Made by a program: the position numbers and the translations under genes
In this document: one piece after another, positions 1-6,145 of the stretch
How positions within the stretch are numbered: the first letter of the stretch is position 1
Layout: the number at the start of each line of letters is the position of its first letter
NCBI GenBank assembly: GCA_011390695.1
Contig: JAABRW010000015.1
Coordinates: 1-7,116 of the forward strand
DNA length: 7,116 nt
Direction: 5' to 3'
From: Desulfotignum sp.
GTDB taxonomy: Bacteria > Desulfobacterota > Desulfobacteria > Desulfobacterales > Desulfobacteraceae
The notes under the pieces: model-generated
Database searches by the model: none
Told to the model about the DNA's origin: nothing
What the model saw: the letters and a program-made list of their open reading frames with translations, nothing else

Positions 1-269
1 CAGGTCCACATGACATCTTCGGTACCCAGCATGGGAACAACAGATGCGCCCATGGGGACAAAGTCATTGTAGCCTCTGACTTCAATGGCCTGGGACGGAC
101 AGATTTTCACACAGGAATAACATTCCCAGCACTGATCCGGTTCCTGGTTATACGCTTTCATTTCATTGGGATCCAGAACCATCAGATCATTCGGGCAGAT
201 GTACATACATGCTGTTTTATCCCCGCCTTTACAGCCGTCACATTTTTCTGTGATTACAAAAGTCGGCAT
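1..269 (-). CDS. aprB: Adenylylsulfate reductase beta subunit (AprB), 5' part only
   Basis: This is the N-terminal 89 residues of the ferredoxin-like subunit of dissimilatory APS reductase; the gene runs off the left edge of the window. The AprAB enzyme reduces APS to sulfite and AMP in the cytoplasm during sulfate respiration, and AprB carries two [4Fe-4S] clusters that pass electrons to the FAD of AprA. Visible in the translation are Cys10, Cys13, Cys21 and Cys25 (CDGCKGG...CMYIC) and Cys47, Cys50, Cys53 and Cys57 (CWECYSCVKIC). Trp48, beside the second cluster, matches the tryptophan known to lie on the electron path in characterised AprB. The start MPTFV is typical of the family. A GGAGGT ribosome binding site lies just upstream (complement of 277-282). 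aprA would be expected further along the minus strand, outside the window. Identification is near certain; only the missing C-terminal part is unseen. Confidence 0.96.
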   Translation of the reverse strand, partial: MPTFVITEKCDGCKGGDKTACMYICPNDLMVLDPNEMKAYNQEPDQCWECYSCVKICPSQAIEVRGYNDFVPMGASVVPMLGTEDVMWT

Positions 270-276
270 TTAAAAT

Positions 277-282
277 ACCTCC
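277..282 (-). promoter_or_regulatory. Ribosome binding site of aprB
   Basis: GGAGGT on the minus strand, 7 bases before the ATG at 269-267. It is a strong Shine-Dalgarno match and confirms the aprB start. Confidence 0.85.
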
Positions 283-298
283 ATAAATTAAGTTAATC

Positions 299-322
299 AA
301 AAAAAGCACAATACCGTTGTGC
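299..322 (-). promoter_or_regulatory. Terminator-like hairpin in the aprB leader (possible attenuator or operator)
   Basis: Read on the minus strand, GCACAA-CGGTA-TTGTGC forms a 6-bp stem with a 5-base loop (322 to 306). Seven T residues follow directly (305 to 299), about 30 bases before the aprB start codon. The order stem then T-run is that of an intrinsic terminator or attenuator in the aprB mRNA leader. The stem is short and only half G:C, so it would be a weak terminator. The same dyad could instead be a protein-binding site. No minus-strand gene lies upstream in the window that it could terminate. Confidence 0.4.
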
Positions 323-440
323 AACAATATTTTATAACAAATTCAGACCGTGATTCAGCCGATGGGTCTGATATTTCATAGGCCAGTGTCTGCGCTGCCA
401 TATTTGGGCAATCAGTCGCAGTCTTCACATAAATGCTAAG

Positions 441-470
441 GCAATAGCACTGACGTGTAGTTTTTGTCAA
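441..470 (-). promoter_or_regulatory. Candidate sigma70-type promoter for aprB
   Basis: On the minus strand a perfect -35 box TTGACA (complement of 465-470) is followed after 18 bases by TATTGC (complement of 441-446). The latter is a weak -10 hexamer, but TG-C precedes it, as in extended -10 promoters. Transcription from here would give a leader of about 165 bases that includes the hairpin near 299-322. The -35 match is clear and the -10 is poor, so this is a candidate only. Confidence 0.4.
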
Positions 471-561
471 GATTTTTCAAAAAAAAGATTCATTAGATTT
501 TTCAATTGCTTGGATGCCTCGGGGGGATAACAATATATATGAAATCAATTTGTCCTTGGCC

Positions 562-573
562 ACCATATATGGT
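562..573. promoter_or_regulatory. 12-bp perfect palindrome, possible operator
   Basis: ACCATATATGGT reads identically on both strands and lies 82 bases upstream of the mini-ORF start at 655. It sits where a regulator of the plus-strand YkgJ/SDR/phosphatase cluster could bind. There is no direct evidence of function, and short AT-rich palindromes also arise by chance. Confidence 0.25.
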
Positions 574-654
574 AAGTTTTTCCGGCAAAAAGAAACTGGT
601 AAAATTACCGGAATCCTGTTAGGGTAAACAGGCAAGATATTCAAGGGACCTGAC

Positions 655-681
655 ATGATTTTATGGGAAAAATTAAAATGA
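655..681 (+). CDS. 8-codon mini-ORF (possible leader peptide)
   Basis: The frame reads MILWEKLK and then TGA. Its ATG lies 6 bases after AAGGGA (643-648), an ideal Shine-Dalgarno spacing. This is better placed than any site for the gene that follows. Its stop codon (679-681) overlaps the ATG at 678-680 in an ATGA arrangement, the classic layout for translational coupling. The sequence shows this arrangement directly; that the peptide is translated or regulates anything is inference. The codons are not rich in any one amino acid, so classical amino-acid attenuation is not suggested. Confidence 0.3.
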   Translation: MILWEKLK

Positions 682-1418
682 CACAAGAGATGAAACCGGT
701 GCGGGAAGATGACGGCATGCCCTTTTTTTGCGGTGCTGACAATGAATGTTTCAATGAATGCTGCCGGGATTTGAACCAGGCCTTGACCCCCTATGATATT
801 TTACGGCTTAAAAACAATCTGGGTATTGCATCTGCAGTGTTTTTGCGCCGGTATACCTCCCGCCATTCTGGTCCTGAATCGGGCCTGCCTGTGGTGGGTT
901 TCAAGCCGAATCCGGCCACAGGGCACACCTGTCCTTTTGTAACCAAGCGCGGTTGTTCCGTATATCCTGACCGTCCTGCTTCCTGTCGGATGTATCCGCT
1001 GGCCCGGGCCGTTTCCCGGTCCCGGGTGACCGGGGAAATCCGGGAATATTTTGCCCTTATTGAAGAGGACCATTGCAAAGGATTCGGCAAAAACACCGGC
1101 AAGACAGTTCGGCAGTGGCTGGACACCCAGGGTGTGGATACACATAATTTTTATAACGACAAACTCCTGGCACTGATAAGTCTCAAAAACAGTATGATGC
1201 CCGGCAAACTTGGAGGGGCTCAGGCTGACATGTTCTATCTGGCTCTGTATGATCTTGATACTTTCCGGCACCAGATTTTTCACCAGGATCTGCTGGCAGA
1301 GTTTTGTATACCGCAATCAGTGTCAGATACCATCCGCACCAGCGATGAAGCATTGCTGGATATGGGTCTGCAATGGGTACAAAACCGGTTGTTCGGCCGT
1401 GACATGCACTGGTCCTGA
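678..1418 (+). CDS. YkgJ family cysteine-cluster protein (first copy)
   Basis: A 246-residue cytoplasmic protein of the YkgJ (UPF0153, Fe-S/zinc-binding) family, whose biochemical role is largely unknown. Numbered from this start, the eight family cysteines are Cys18, Cys24, Cys28 and Cys29 (the CFNECCR motif), then Cys85, Cys93 and Cys103 (CPFV...GCSVYPDRPASCR), and Cys133. They probably hold a metal or Fe-S cluster. The C-terminal 100 residues show no recognised domain and no membrane segment. I chose ATG 678 because it overlaps the stop of an upstream mini-ORF and has GGGA 9 bases before it. An in-frame ATG at 663 would add five residues and cannot be excluded. The SDR-like gene begins 23 bp after the stop, which suggests one operon with that gene and the phosphatase. 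A second protein with the same cysteine layout is encoded at 3762-4334 on the other strand. Confidence 0.86.
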   Translation: MTQEMKPVREDDGMPFFCGADNECFNECCRDLNQALTPYDILRLKNNLGIASAVFLRRYTSRHSGPESGLPVVGFKPNPATGHTCPFVTKRGCSVYPDRPASCRMYPLARAVSRSRVTGEIREYFALIEEDHCKGFGKNTGKTVRQWLDTQGVDTHNFYNDKLLALISLKNSMMPGKLGGAQADMFYLALYDLDTFRHQIFHQDLLAEFCIPQSVSDTIRTSDEALLDMGLQWVQNRLFGRDMHWS

Positions 1419-1441
1419 ACCGGCACAGGAAATCTGATTTT

Positions 1442-2263
1442 ATGGTGATCAAAAACAAGATAGCCCTGGTTCTGGGGGCGGTCAAAGGCATAGGAAAAGG
1501 CATCGGTCTTGCCCTGGCAAAAAAAGACGCGCGGCTGGTACTTGTCCGCCATGACTGGGAAGATGCCTTTGCCCAGATGGAAGCTGATTTTTCAGCCACC
1601 AAAGCCGAATACCATATTCTCACAGCAGACCTGCGAAAGGTTGACCAGATAAAACAGGTGGCAGACTTTATCCGGGACCGCTACGGCCGTCTGGATATTC
1701 TGATCAACAATATTGAGCGCGGCGGATGGCCCGTGGTGCACGGCAGGTATGTGGAAAAACAATGGGACCTGGAAATGGAAACCACCCTTAAGGCCAAACG
1801 CTGGGTGTTTGATGCTGTGTTCTCTCTGCTGCAAAAATCTGATGATGCCGTGGTGATCAACCTGTCGTCTGTGGCTGCCATTACAGGTCGGTCCGGTCCG
1901 GGGGCCCTGGTGTTCAATGATGCTTATGCGGCTGCCAACAGAGGCGTGCAGACCTTTACCGAAACCTGGGCCCGCATGGGCGCTCCCAATGTCCGGGTGA
2001 ACGAACTTATGCTGGGGGTGTTTGAAACCCGCCACGCCCAGGGGACCCGGGGATGGGCCCAGGCCCTTGCCCCGGCCGAAAAAAAGGCACTTGTGGACCA
2101 TACCCTGGCCGGCCGCACCGGAACTGTTGCAGATGTGGTAAAGGCCTGTCTGTTCATGATTGAGGATGCCCCGTACATGACCGGCAGTGTCCTGCGGCTG
2201 GACGGCGGGTTTGTGCTGGCTGGCGAAAAGGTTCCCCCCATGCCAGGCGGTATTTTGTCATGA
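1442..2263 (+). CDS. Short-chain dehydrogenase/reductase (SDR) family protein with altered active site
   Basis: This 273-residue protein has the Rossmann fold of classical SDR oxidoreductases, enzymes that move hydride between NAD(P)H and carbonyl or alcohol substrates. Visible features are the cofactor-binding loop LGAVKGIGKGIG (residues 11-22), ADL at 62-64, DILINN (85-90, normally followed by AG but here by IE), INLSS (139-143), the catalytic Tyr162, and the C-terminal LDGGF (253-257). Several key positions differ from the family. The YxxxK lysine is Asn166 (YAAAN). The usual helix Asn (DVNLKG-like region) appears as Thr115. The gap from Ser143 to Tyr162 is about six residues longer than usual. 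The protein may bind a nucleotide without normal dehydrogenase activity, or use an unusual mechanism. Its substrate cannot be named. AGGA (1427-1430) lies 11 bases before the ATG. Neighbours at 23 and 31 bp point to a shared operon. Confidence 0.88.
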   Translation: MVIKNKIALVLGAVKGIGKGIGLALAKKDARLVLVRHDWEDAFAQMEADFSATKAEYHILTADLRKVDQIKQVADFIRDRYGRLDILINNIERGGWPVVHGRYVEKQWDLEMETTLKAKRWVFDAVFSLLQKSDDAVVINLSSVAAITGRSGPGALVFNDAYAAANRGVQTFTETWARMGAPNVRVNELMLGVFETRHAQGTRGWAQALAPAEKKALVDHTLAGRTGTVADVVKACLFMIEDAPYMTGSVLRLDGGFVLAGEKVPPMPGGILS

Positions 2264-2294
2264 CGGGTAATGTTGATTTTTGCAGGTGCCTGGA

Positions 2295-3638
2295 ATGGCG
2301 CAAATTCCACAATATATAGCAGACGAAATCCAGCGTCTGAAGCTGGAAAACCGGACATGCCGGGCCCAGGGACAGCTGTTTGAGCGGCTCATTGAGATGG
2401 CCGGATCAGCACCTGACCAGGAACTGCTTAAAACATCCATGCAGCGCACCCTTGGGCTGACCGCCCAGTTGTCGGGTACGGATATGGGCAGTCTGTTTCT
2501 GCTCAATGACCAGGGAAGGGTTACTGACAGCCTGTTGACCAGGGGTGAGGTGGATACCCATACGCAATCCAGATTAATCGGATCCGTTCTTGATCAGGGG
2601 CTTGCCGGGTGGGTCAAAACCCACCTGGATACAGGGCTGATTCATGATACCCGGACAGATTCCCGGTGGCTGTCTCTGCCGTCGGAACCCTATACAGTAA
2701 GGTCTGCTCTGGCTGTTCCCATTATCCGTCACAATACCCTGTTCGGCATCATTACCCTCATGCATCCGGAACCAGAGCATTTTGATGATGCATCTGTGGA
2801 GATTATCCAGACAGCAGCCAGTCAGATGGCACTGGCCATTGAAATGGCCCAGCTCTACATCAAGCTGGATGAGTTGAACCGGATCCGCACCAGGGCATTG
2901 GAACGGGATATGCAGCTGGCCCGCCAGGTCCAGGAAAGTTTTCTGCCCGCACAGGTGCCCGTGTTAGATGGCTTTTCATTTGCAGCCCTGAACCGGCCGG
3001 CCCATGAAGTGGGCGGGGATTTTTACCATTTTTTCAATCTGTCCCAAAACCGGCTGGGGGTGGCCATTGGGGATGTCTCAGGCAAGGGAATTGCAGCAGC
3101 CCTTTTCATGGCAAGGCTTACCAGTGATCTGCAGTATCATGCGGCCCTGTATCCGGATCCGGCAGAACTTTTTAAAAAGCTCAATGCCATTTTGTGTGAG
3201 CGGGCCCAGCAGGGCATGTTTGTAACCATGGTGTATGTAATCCTGGAAACAGACACGGGCCGCATAAGCTGGGTCAATGCCGGCCATTTGATACCGCTGC
3301 ATATGGCGGGAAACCAGGTGCATATGCCGGGACAATCCGACAAAAAAGGACCGCCCCTGGGTATTTTGCCGGACGCTGCCTGGAATATGGCAACCCTTTT
3401 GCTGCAACCGGGTGACGGAATAATTCTGTATACAGACGGTATTATCGAAGCCAGAAATTCTGCATCTGAAATGTTCGGGCCTAACCGCCTCAACCGCCTT
3501 GTCCGCAGATATCCGGATGCACCGGCTACCCTGGTGCGCCAGATTGCCCGGGCTGTGGAAAACTTTTCCCGGGGTGCCGGGCAAAGTGACGATCTAACCA
3601 TGGTGGCATTTAGAAAAAAAAGATCTTTGAAGAGCTGA
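2295..3638 (+). CDS. GAF domain-containing SpoIIE/RsbU-type PP2C serine phosphatase
   Basis: A 447-residue cytoplasmic regulatory phosphatase with no signal peptide or membrane segment. A short N-terminal helix (residues 5-35) leads to a GAF sensor domain (about 45-185). A coiled-coil linker (about 185-215, ending in LARQVQESFLP) joins it to a SpoIIE-type PPM phosphatase domain (about 220-440). Phosphatase motifs are EVGGDFYHFF (238-247), IGDVSGKG (258-265), VNAGH (327-331), LYTDGIIEARN (378-388) and SDDLT (431-435), which supply the metal-binding aspartates. The GGDxxD motif commonly seen in this class has His245 in place of its second Asp. Family members typically dephosphorylate anti-sigma-factor antagonists (STAS proteins) in partner-switching pathways; no such partner or kinase is in this window. 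I chose ATG 2295 because AGGTG (2284-2288) lies 6 bases before it. TTG 2280 and GTG 2286 are in-frame alternatives. The signal sensed by the GAF domain is unknown. Confidence 0.92.
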   Translation: MAQIPQYIADEIQRLKLENRTCRAQGQLFERLIEMAGSAPDQELLKTSMQRTLGLTAQLSGTDMGSLFLLNDQGRVTDSLLTRGEVDTHTQSRLIGSVLDQGLAGWVKTHLDTGLIHDTRTDSRWLSLPSEPYTVRSALAVPIIRHNTLFGIITLMHPEPEHFDDASVEIIQTAASQMALAIEMAQLYIKLDELNRIRTRALERDMQLARQVQESFLPAQVPVLDGFSFAALNRPAHEVGGDFYHFFNLSQNRLGVAIGDVSGKGIAAALFMARLTSDLQYHAALYPDPAELFKKLNAILCERAQQGMFVTMVYVILETDTGRISWVNAGHLIPLHMAGNQVHMPGQSDKKGPPLGILPDAAWNMATLLLQPGDGIILYTDGIIEARNSASEMFGPNRLNRLVRRYPDAPATLVRQIARAVENFSRGAGQSDDLTMVAFRKKRSLKS

Positions 3639-3761
3639 AGCCTTTGTCTGCATGGCTGAATTATGCAATTGGCCCAAAAAGCGATGGTGCGGCACAGGCT
3701 CCCGCAATCCCGGTTGACAGCAGCGGTGTTTTTGCCATGGATCTCAGTCATGAATGCTGGC
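3639..3761. other. Convergent intergenic region, no clear terminator
   Basis: These 123 bp separate the 3' ends of the phosphatase gene (plus) and the second YkgJ-type gene (minus). I looked for a bidirectional terminator and found only 4-bp stems such as AGCC...GGCT and GCCA...TGGC, without adjacent T-runs. No gene is supported here. Confidence 0.5.
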
Positions 3762-4334
3762 TTAGGTATCAGAAAGCATATGGGCAATGGTTTGCCGGAT
3801 TTTGCCGGTATGCCCGGTATCTTTTCGAAAAGTTTGTTCAATGGCTGCCATCTGGATATAAAACGGGGTCCGGTCAAAGATAATATAGGTTTTGTCATCA
3901 AATCTGCCGGCATCACAGCCCGGTCCCCGGACAGGAAACGCATCTGCAGGACGGGTCAGCTGGTGGGGCAGCCCGTGCAGCCGGCAGATCATGGGGCGGA
4001 AAAAATACAGGGTACAGCGGCCATCCTGATTGAGGGGGCACATCAGTTTTAAAGATTTTCGGGGCATATCTTTTTGCGGCAGACTGCCGGGAAATGTCTT
4101 CTTGACATACGCAGCCGCATTTTTATGGATCTTTTTCTGCATCTTTAAGTCCATCCGGGAAAATCCATACTGCAGAAATGCTTTTTCCACAAAGGTATGG
4201 TGGAAAAAAAGGGAGCGGCAGCAATTGTCTTCGCACCCATTGCACTGGAACCCGTATTGTGCTGCCACCTTATCAAAAGCGGCATCCATTTTTTTGTAAA
4301 GACTGATAAGAGATGAGAAATCAAAAACTGTCAT
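3762..4334 (-). CDS. YkgJ family cysteine-cluster protein (second copy)
   Basis: A 190-residue cytoplasmic protein of the YkgJ family, of unknown biochemical role. From this start the cysteines are Cys31, Cys34, Cys38 and Cys39 (CNGCEDNCCR), Cys99, Cys107 and Cys117 (CPLNQDGRCTLYFFRPMICR), and Cys140. The second group has exactly the CX7CX9C spacing of the copy at 678-1418. The first group is CX2CX3CC here and CX5CX3CC there. The phrase GRCTLYFFRPMICR is characteristic of the family. I chose ATG at 4334-4332, 19 bp after the stop of the dGTPase-like gene, with AGGT 9 bases upstream. An in-frame ATG at 4388-4386 would add 18 residues but would overlap that gene by 35 bp. The tight spacing suggests co-transcription with the dGTPase-like gene. 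It is shorter than the first copy and lacks that protein's long C-terminal region. Confidence 0.85.
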   Translation of the reverse strand: MTVFDFSSLISLYKKMDAAFDKVAAQYGFQCNGCEDNCCRSLFFHHTFVEKAFLQYGFSRMDLKMQKKIHKNAAAYVKKTFPGSLPQKDMPRKSLKLMCPLNQDGRCTLYFFRPMICRLHGLPHQLTRPADAFPVRGPGCDAGRFDDKTYIIFDRTPFYIQMAAIEQTFRKDTGHTGKIRQTIAHMLSDT

Positions 4335-4353
4335 GAAGAAAACCTGTATGTTT

Positions 4354-5451
4354 TCATACCAGGGGATTGGGAAGAAAAAGTCTGGCATAAATTTCCAGAG
4401 CGTACCGGTCGGTCATGCTGGCAATGACATCACATGCTGAACGCTCTATGGCATTTTTTTTAATATCCCAGGGGGCCATTTCTATTTTTTCAAGTTCCTG
4501 CTGCAAATGATCCGGGTGACAGATAAAATGCCGGTACAATCCTGCAATGATATTTTTGGCTTTGACAAATTCATTGTGTACACCCGGAGACCGGTATACT
4601 TTTTCATAAAGAAATTTTCTTAAAATAGTCATGGCACCGAAAATATCCTGGCCCATGTCCAGGACAAATTTGCCGTTTTCGGGTCGGCTGTGGTCCACCA
4701 GGTTTTCAATCATGGTGCTGGCCCGGATGGAATGGGTTTTTCCCAGTTTTTTTATGCACACATCAGGCACTTCATCCATGGTGACAACCTTTGCCCTGAG
4801 GGCATCATCCAAATCATGGTTCAGGTAGGCCATGATGTCGGCCACCCGGACAATCCGCCCTTCAACAGTGACAGCGGTCTCTCCGGGAATGGCGGGTATT
4901 ATGTTGCCAAACCCCTTGGAATGCTTGAGTATGCCATCTCTGACCTCCCGGGTAAGGTTCAGTCCGGACCCTTTGTTTTCCAGGGAGTCAACCACCCGCA
5001 GGCTTTGATAGGAATGGGAGAAATAAGGAGAATGCACTTCTGTCAGGGCGGTTTCTCCGGCATGCCCGAATGGGGTGTGGCCCAGGTCATGTCCCAGGGC
5101 CACAGCTTCTGCCAGATCTTCATTAAGCCGCATGGCACGTGCGATATTTCTTGCAATTTCAGATACTTCCAGGGTATGGGTCAGCCGGGTCCGGTAATGG
5201 TCTCCCAGAGGGGATAGAAACACCTGGGTTTTGTATTTAAGCCGCCGAAATGAGTTGGAATAGACAATGCGGTCCCTGTCCAATTGAAAGGGGGTGCGGA
5301 TATTGCATGTAATTTTTTCAGCACATCGACGGGTTGCCTGTTGACTTGGGGTGCCATAACGGGATAAAAAATCACGTTCCCGGTTCTGGAAAATAGTTCT
5401 GATACTCAGATCAGTCTCAGGGCGGACGGGTTTTTTTTGCAATGCTTTCAT
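4354..5451 (-). CDS. dgt: Deoxyguanosinetriphosphate triphosphohydrolase-like protein (HD domain)
   Basis: A 365-residue HD-superfamily phosphohydrolase related to Dgt, which cleaves dGTP or other dNTPs to the deoxynucleoside and triphosphate and so helps control dNTP pools. Signatures include RDRIVYSNSFRRLKYKTQVF (59-78), RLTHTLEV with His92, GHDLGHTPFGHAGE (120-133) with the His121-Asp122 metal ligands, and Asp205 in RVADIMAYLNHD. These form the H...HD...D metal site. Length and the extended C-terminal helical region fit the type 2 dGTPase-like subfamily, whose true substrate preference varies, so dGTP specificity is not certain. The start MKALQKK is preceded only by a weak GGA, 5 bases upstream. 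The conserved block begins near residue 20 (IFQNRERD), so any true start must lie upstream of it. The gene is divergent from the TadA-like deaminase gene (130-bp gap) and is followed on the same strand by the second YkgJ-type gene. Confidence 0.93.
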   Translation of the reverse strand: MKALQKKPVRPETDLSIRTIFQNRERDFLSRYGTPSQQATRRCAEKITCNIRTPFQLDRDRIVYSNSFRRLKYKTQVFLSPLGDHYRTRLTHTLEVSEIARNIARAMRLNEDLAEAVALGHDLGHTPFGHAGETALTEVHSPYFSHSYQSLRVVDSLENKGSGLNLTREVRDGILKHSKGFGNIIPAIPGETAVTVEGRIVRVADIMAYLNHDLDDALRAKVVTMDEVPDVCIKKLGKTHSIRASTMIENLVDHSRPENGKFVLDMGQDIFGAMTILRKFLYEKVYRSPGVHNEFVKAKNIIAGLYRHFICHPDHLQQELEKIEMAPWDIKKNAIERSACDVIASMTDRYALEIYARLFLPNPLV

Positions 5452-5461
5452 AAATCCAATA

Positions 5462-5489
5462 TTGCAGTTTTAACAAGATTCTATAAAAT
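5462..5489 (+). promoter_or_regulatory. Candidate sigma70-type promoter for the deaminase gene
   Basis: TTGCAG (5462-5467), 16 bases, then TAAAAT (5484-5489). The -10 matches consensus at five of six positions and the -35 at three. Transcription would start near 5496, giving a leader of about 85 bases. The AT-rich setting makes the call moderate at best. Confidence 0.35.
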
Positions 5490-5498
5490 ACAGTATTT
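5486..5498. promoter_or_regulatory. Inverted repeat in the divergent dgt/deaminase promoter region
   Basis: AAATAC-A-GTATTT is a perfect 6-bp dyad around one central base. It overlaps the end of a candidate plus-strand -10 box (5484-5489) and lies 35 bp from the dGTPase start codon. It could be an operator serving both divergent genes. The region is very AT-rich, so chance occurrence is possible. Confidence 0.25.
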
Positions 5499-5581
5499 AT
5501 AAAAAAAAGCAAGCAAACTCGGGCAGATGGTTTGTATGAAGCAGACATCAGGATGAAAAATATAAAGGAATACAGAACACC

Positions 5582-6109
5582 ATGAATTATGAAGCATATA
5601 TGGCGCTTGCCCTGGAACAGGCTGCAGCGGCAGCTGCCCGGGGAGAATTCCCCGTGGGCTGCGTGATTATTCAGGATGGGCAGGTGGTGGCCCGGGGGGC
5701 CAGGACCGGTACCGGCGGAAACCGGCTGATGGTCAGTGAGGTGGATCATGCGGAAATCTGTGCTCTGAAAAATCTGGAAACCTGTCAACAGCCGGTTGTG
5801 CCGGAAAACTGCACAATTTTTTGTACCATGGAGCCCTGTCTCATGTGTTACGCTGCCATCCTTTTATACGGCATAGGAACAATTGTGTATGCATTTGAAG
5901 ACCCCATGGGCGGCGGCACAGGTTGTGACAGAACATCTTTGACCCCCTTGTACCGGGACAGCAGGGTGCAGGTGGTGGGAGGTGTTTGCCGCCAGAAAAG
6001 TCTTGATCTTTTTTTTAAATTTTTTAATAAAGAGAAAAACGTATACTGGAAAGACAGTGTTCTGGATACTTATATAAGAGAACAACAGCAATTGCAGGAT
6101 AGAAACTAA
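5582..6109 (+). CDS. Nucleoside deaminase, TadA/CDA superfamily
   Basis: A 175-residue zinc-dependent deaminase of the cytidine deaminase-like superfamily. Family members remove the amino group from adenosine-34 of tRNA (TadA), guanine or cytosine. Zinc-site motifs are intact: His56-Ala-Glu58 (HAEICAL, with Glu58 as proton shuttle) and Pro85-Cys86-Leu-Met-Cys89 (MEPCLMC). GEFPVGCVI (21-29) and the C-terminal LFFKFF resemble TadA. However, the usual DPTAHAEI stretch is SEVDHAEI here, and the protein has an extra tail after about residue 152 (VYWKDSVLDTY). It could therefore be the housekeeping tRNA deaminase or a free nucleobase/nucleoside deaminase; I lean to the general family name. AAGGA (5565-5569) lies 12 bases before the ATG. 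It stands alone between the divergent dGTPase-like gene and the infC promoter. Confidence 0.88.
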   Translation: MNYEAYMALALEQAAAAAARGEFPVGCVIIQDGQVVARGARTGTGGNRLMVSEVDHAEICALKNLETCQQPVVPENCTIFCTMEPCLMCYAAILLYGIGTIVYAFEDPMGGGTGCDRTSLTPLYRDSRVQVVGGVCRQKSLDLFFKFFNKEKNVYWKDSVLDTYIREQQQLQDRN

Positions 6110-6116
6110 ATTTATC

Positions 6117-6145
6117 TTGCAATCTGGGTGCGCAGCTATTATAAT
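6117..6145 (+). promoter_or_regulatory. Sigma70-type promoter of the infC-rpmI operon
   Basis: TTGCAA (6117-6122), exactly 17 bases, then a perfect TATAAT (6140-6145). This is the best promoter match in the window and places the start of transcription near 6152, about 57 bases before infC. The -10 box is embedded in a perfect 14-bp palindrome, GCTATTATAATAGC (6135-6148). Confidence 0.72.

Larger units (their letters stand above)
270..654. other. Divergent intergenic region between aprB and the YkgJ-type gene
   Basis: This stretch has no convincing protein gene of normal length. The left part (270-470) is the aprB leader and promoter candidate. The right part (about 480-654) is AT-rich and must hold the promoter of the plus-strand cluster. 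The best plus-strand pairing I see is TTGCTT (505-510), 17 bases, then AACAAT, which is weak. Two short dyads occur: a perfect 12-bp palindrome at 562-573, and CTGGTA-AAAT-TACCGG at 596-611, which pairs with one G:U. No tRNA or other RNA gene was recognised. Confidence 0.6.

Noticed and set aside
562..573. CC(A/T)6GG palindrome resembling a eukaryotic CArG box
   Set aside because: The resemblance has no meaning in a bacterial genome. It is kept only as a low-confidence operator candidate on symmetry alone.
2260..2319. 19-codon frame starting at ATG 2260, overlapping the SDR stop as ATGA
   Set aside because: It ends inside the phosphatase gene, has no good ribosome binding site and encodes no recognisable motif. 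The phosphatase start at 2295 has its own AGGTG site. Probably a chance overlap.
3639..3761. Possible bidirectional terminator between convergent genes
   Set aside because: Only 4-bp stems without T-runs were found, so no terminator can be supported.
3137..3943. Long minus-strand open frame (about 268 codons) across the 3' part of the phosphatase gene and the convergent spacer
   Set aside because: The translation shows no domain and lies antisense to clear SpoIIE motifs and the second YkgJ gene; it is a shadow of GC-biased coding sequence.
6071..6120. GATA...TATC pairing after the deaminase stop as a terminator
   Set aside because: The stem is only 4 bp, all but one pair A:T, and lacks a T-run; it overlaps the infC promoter region.
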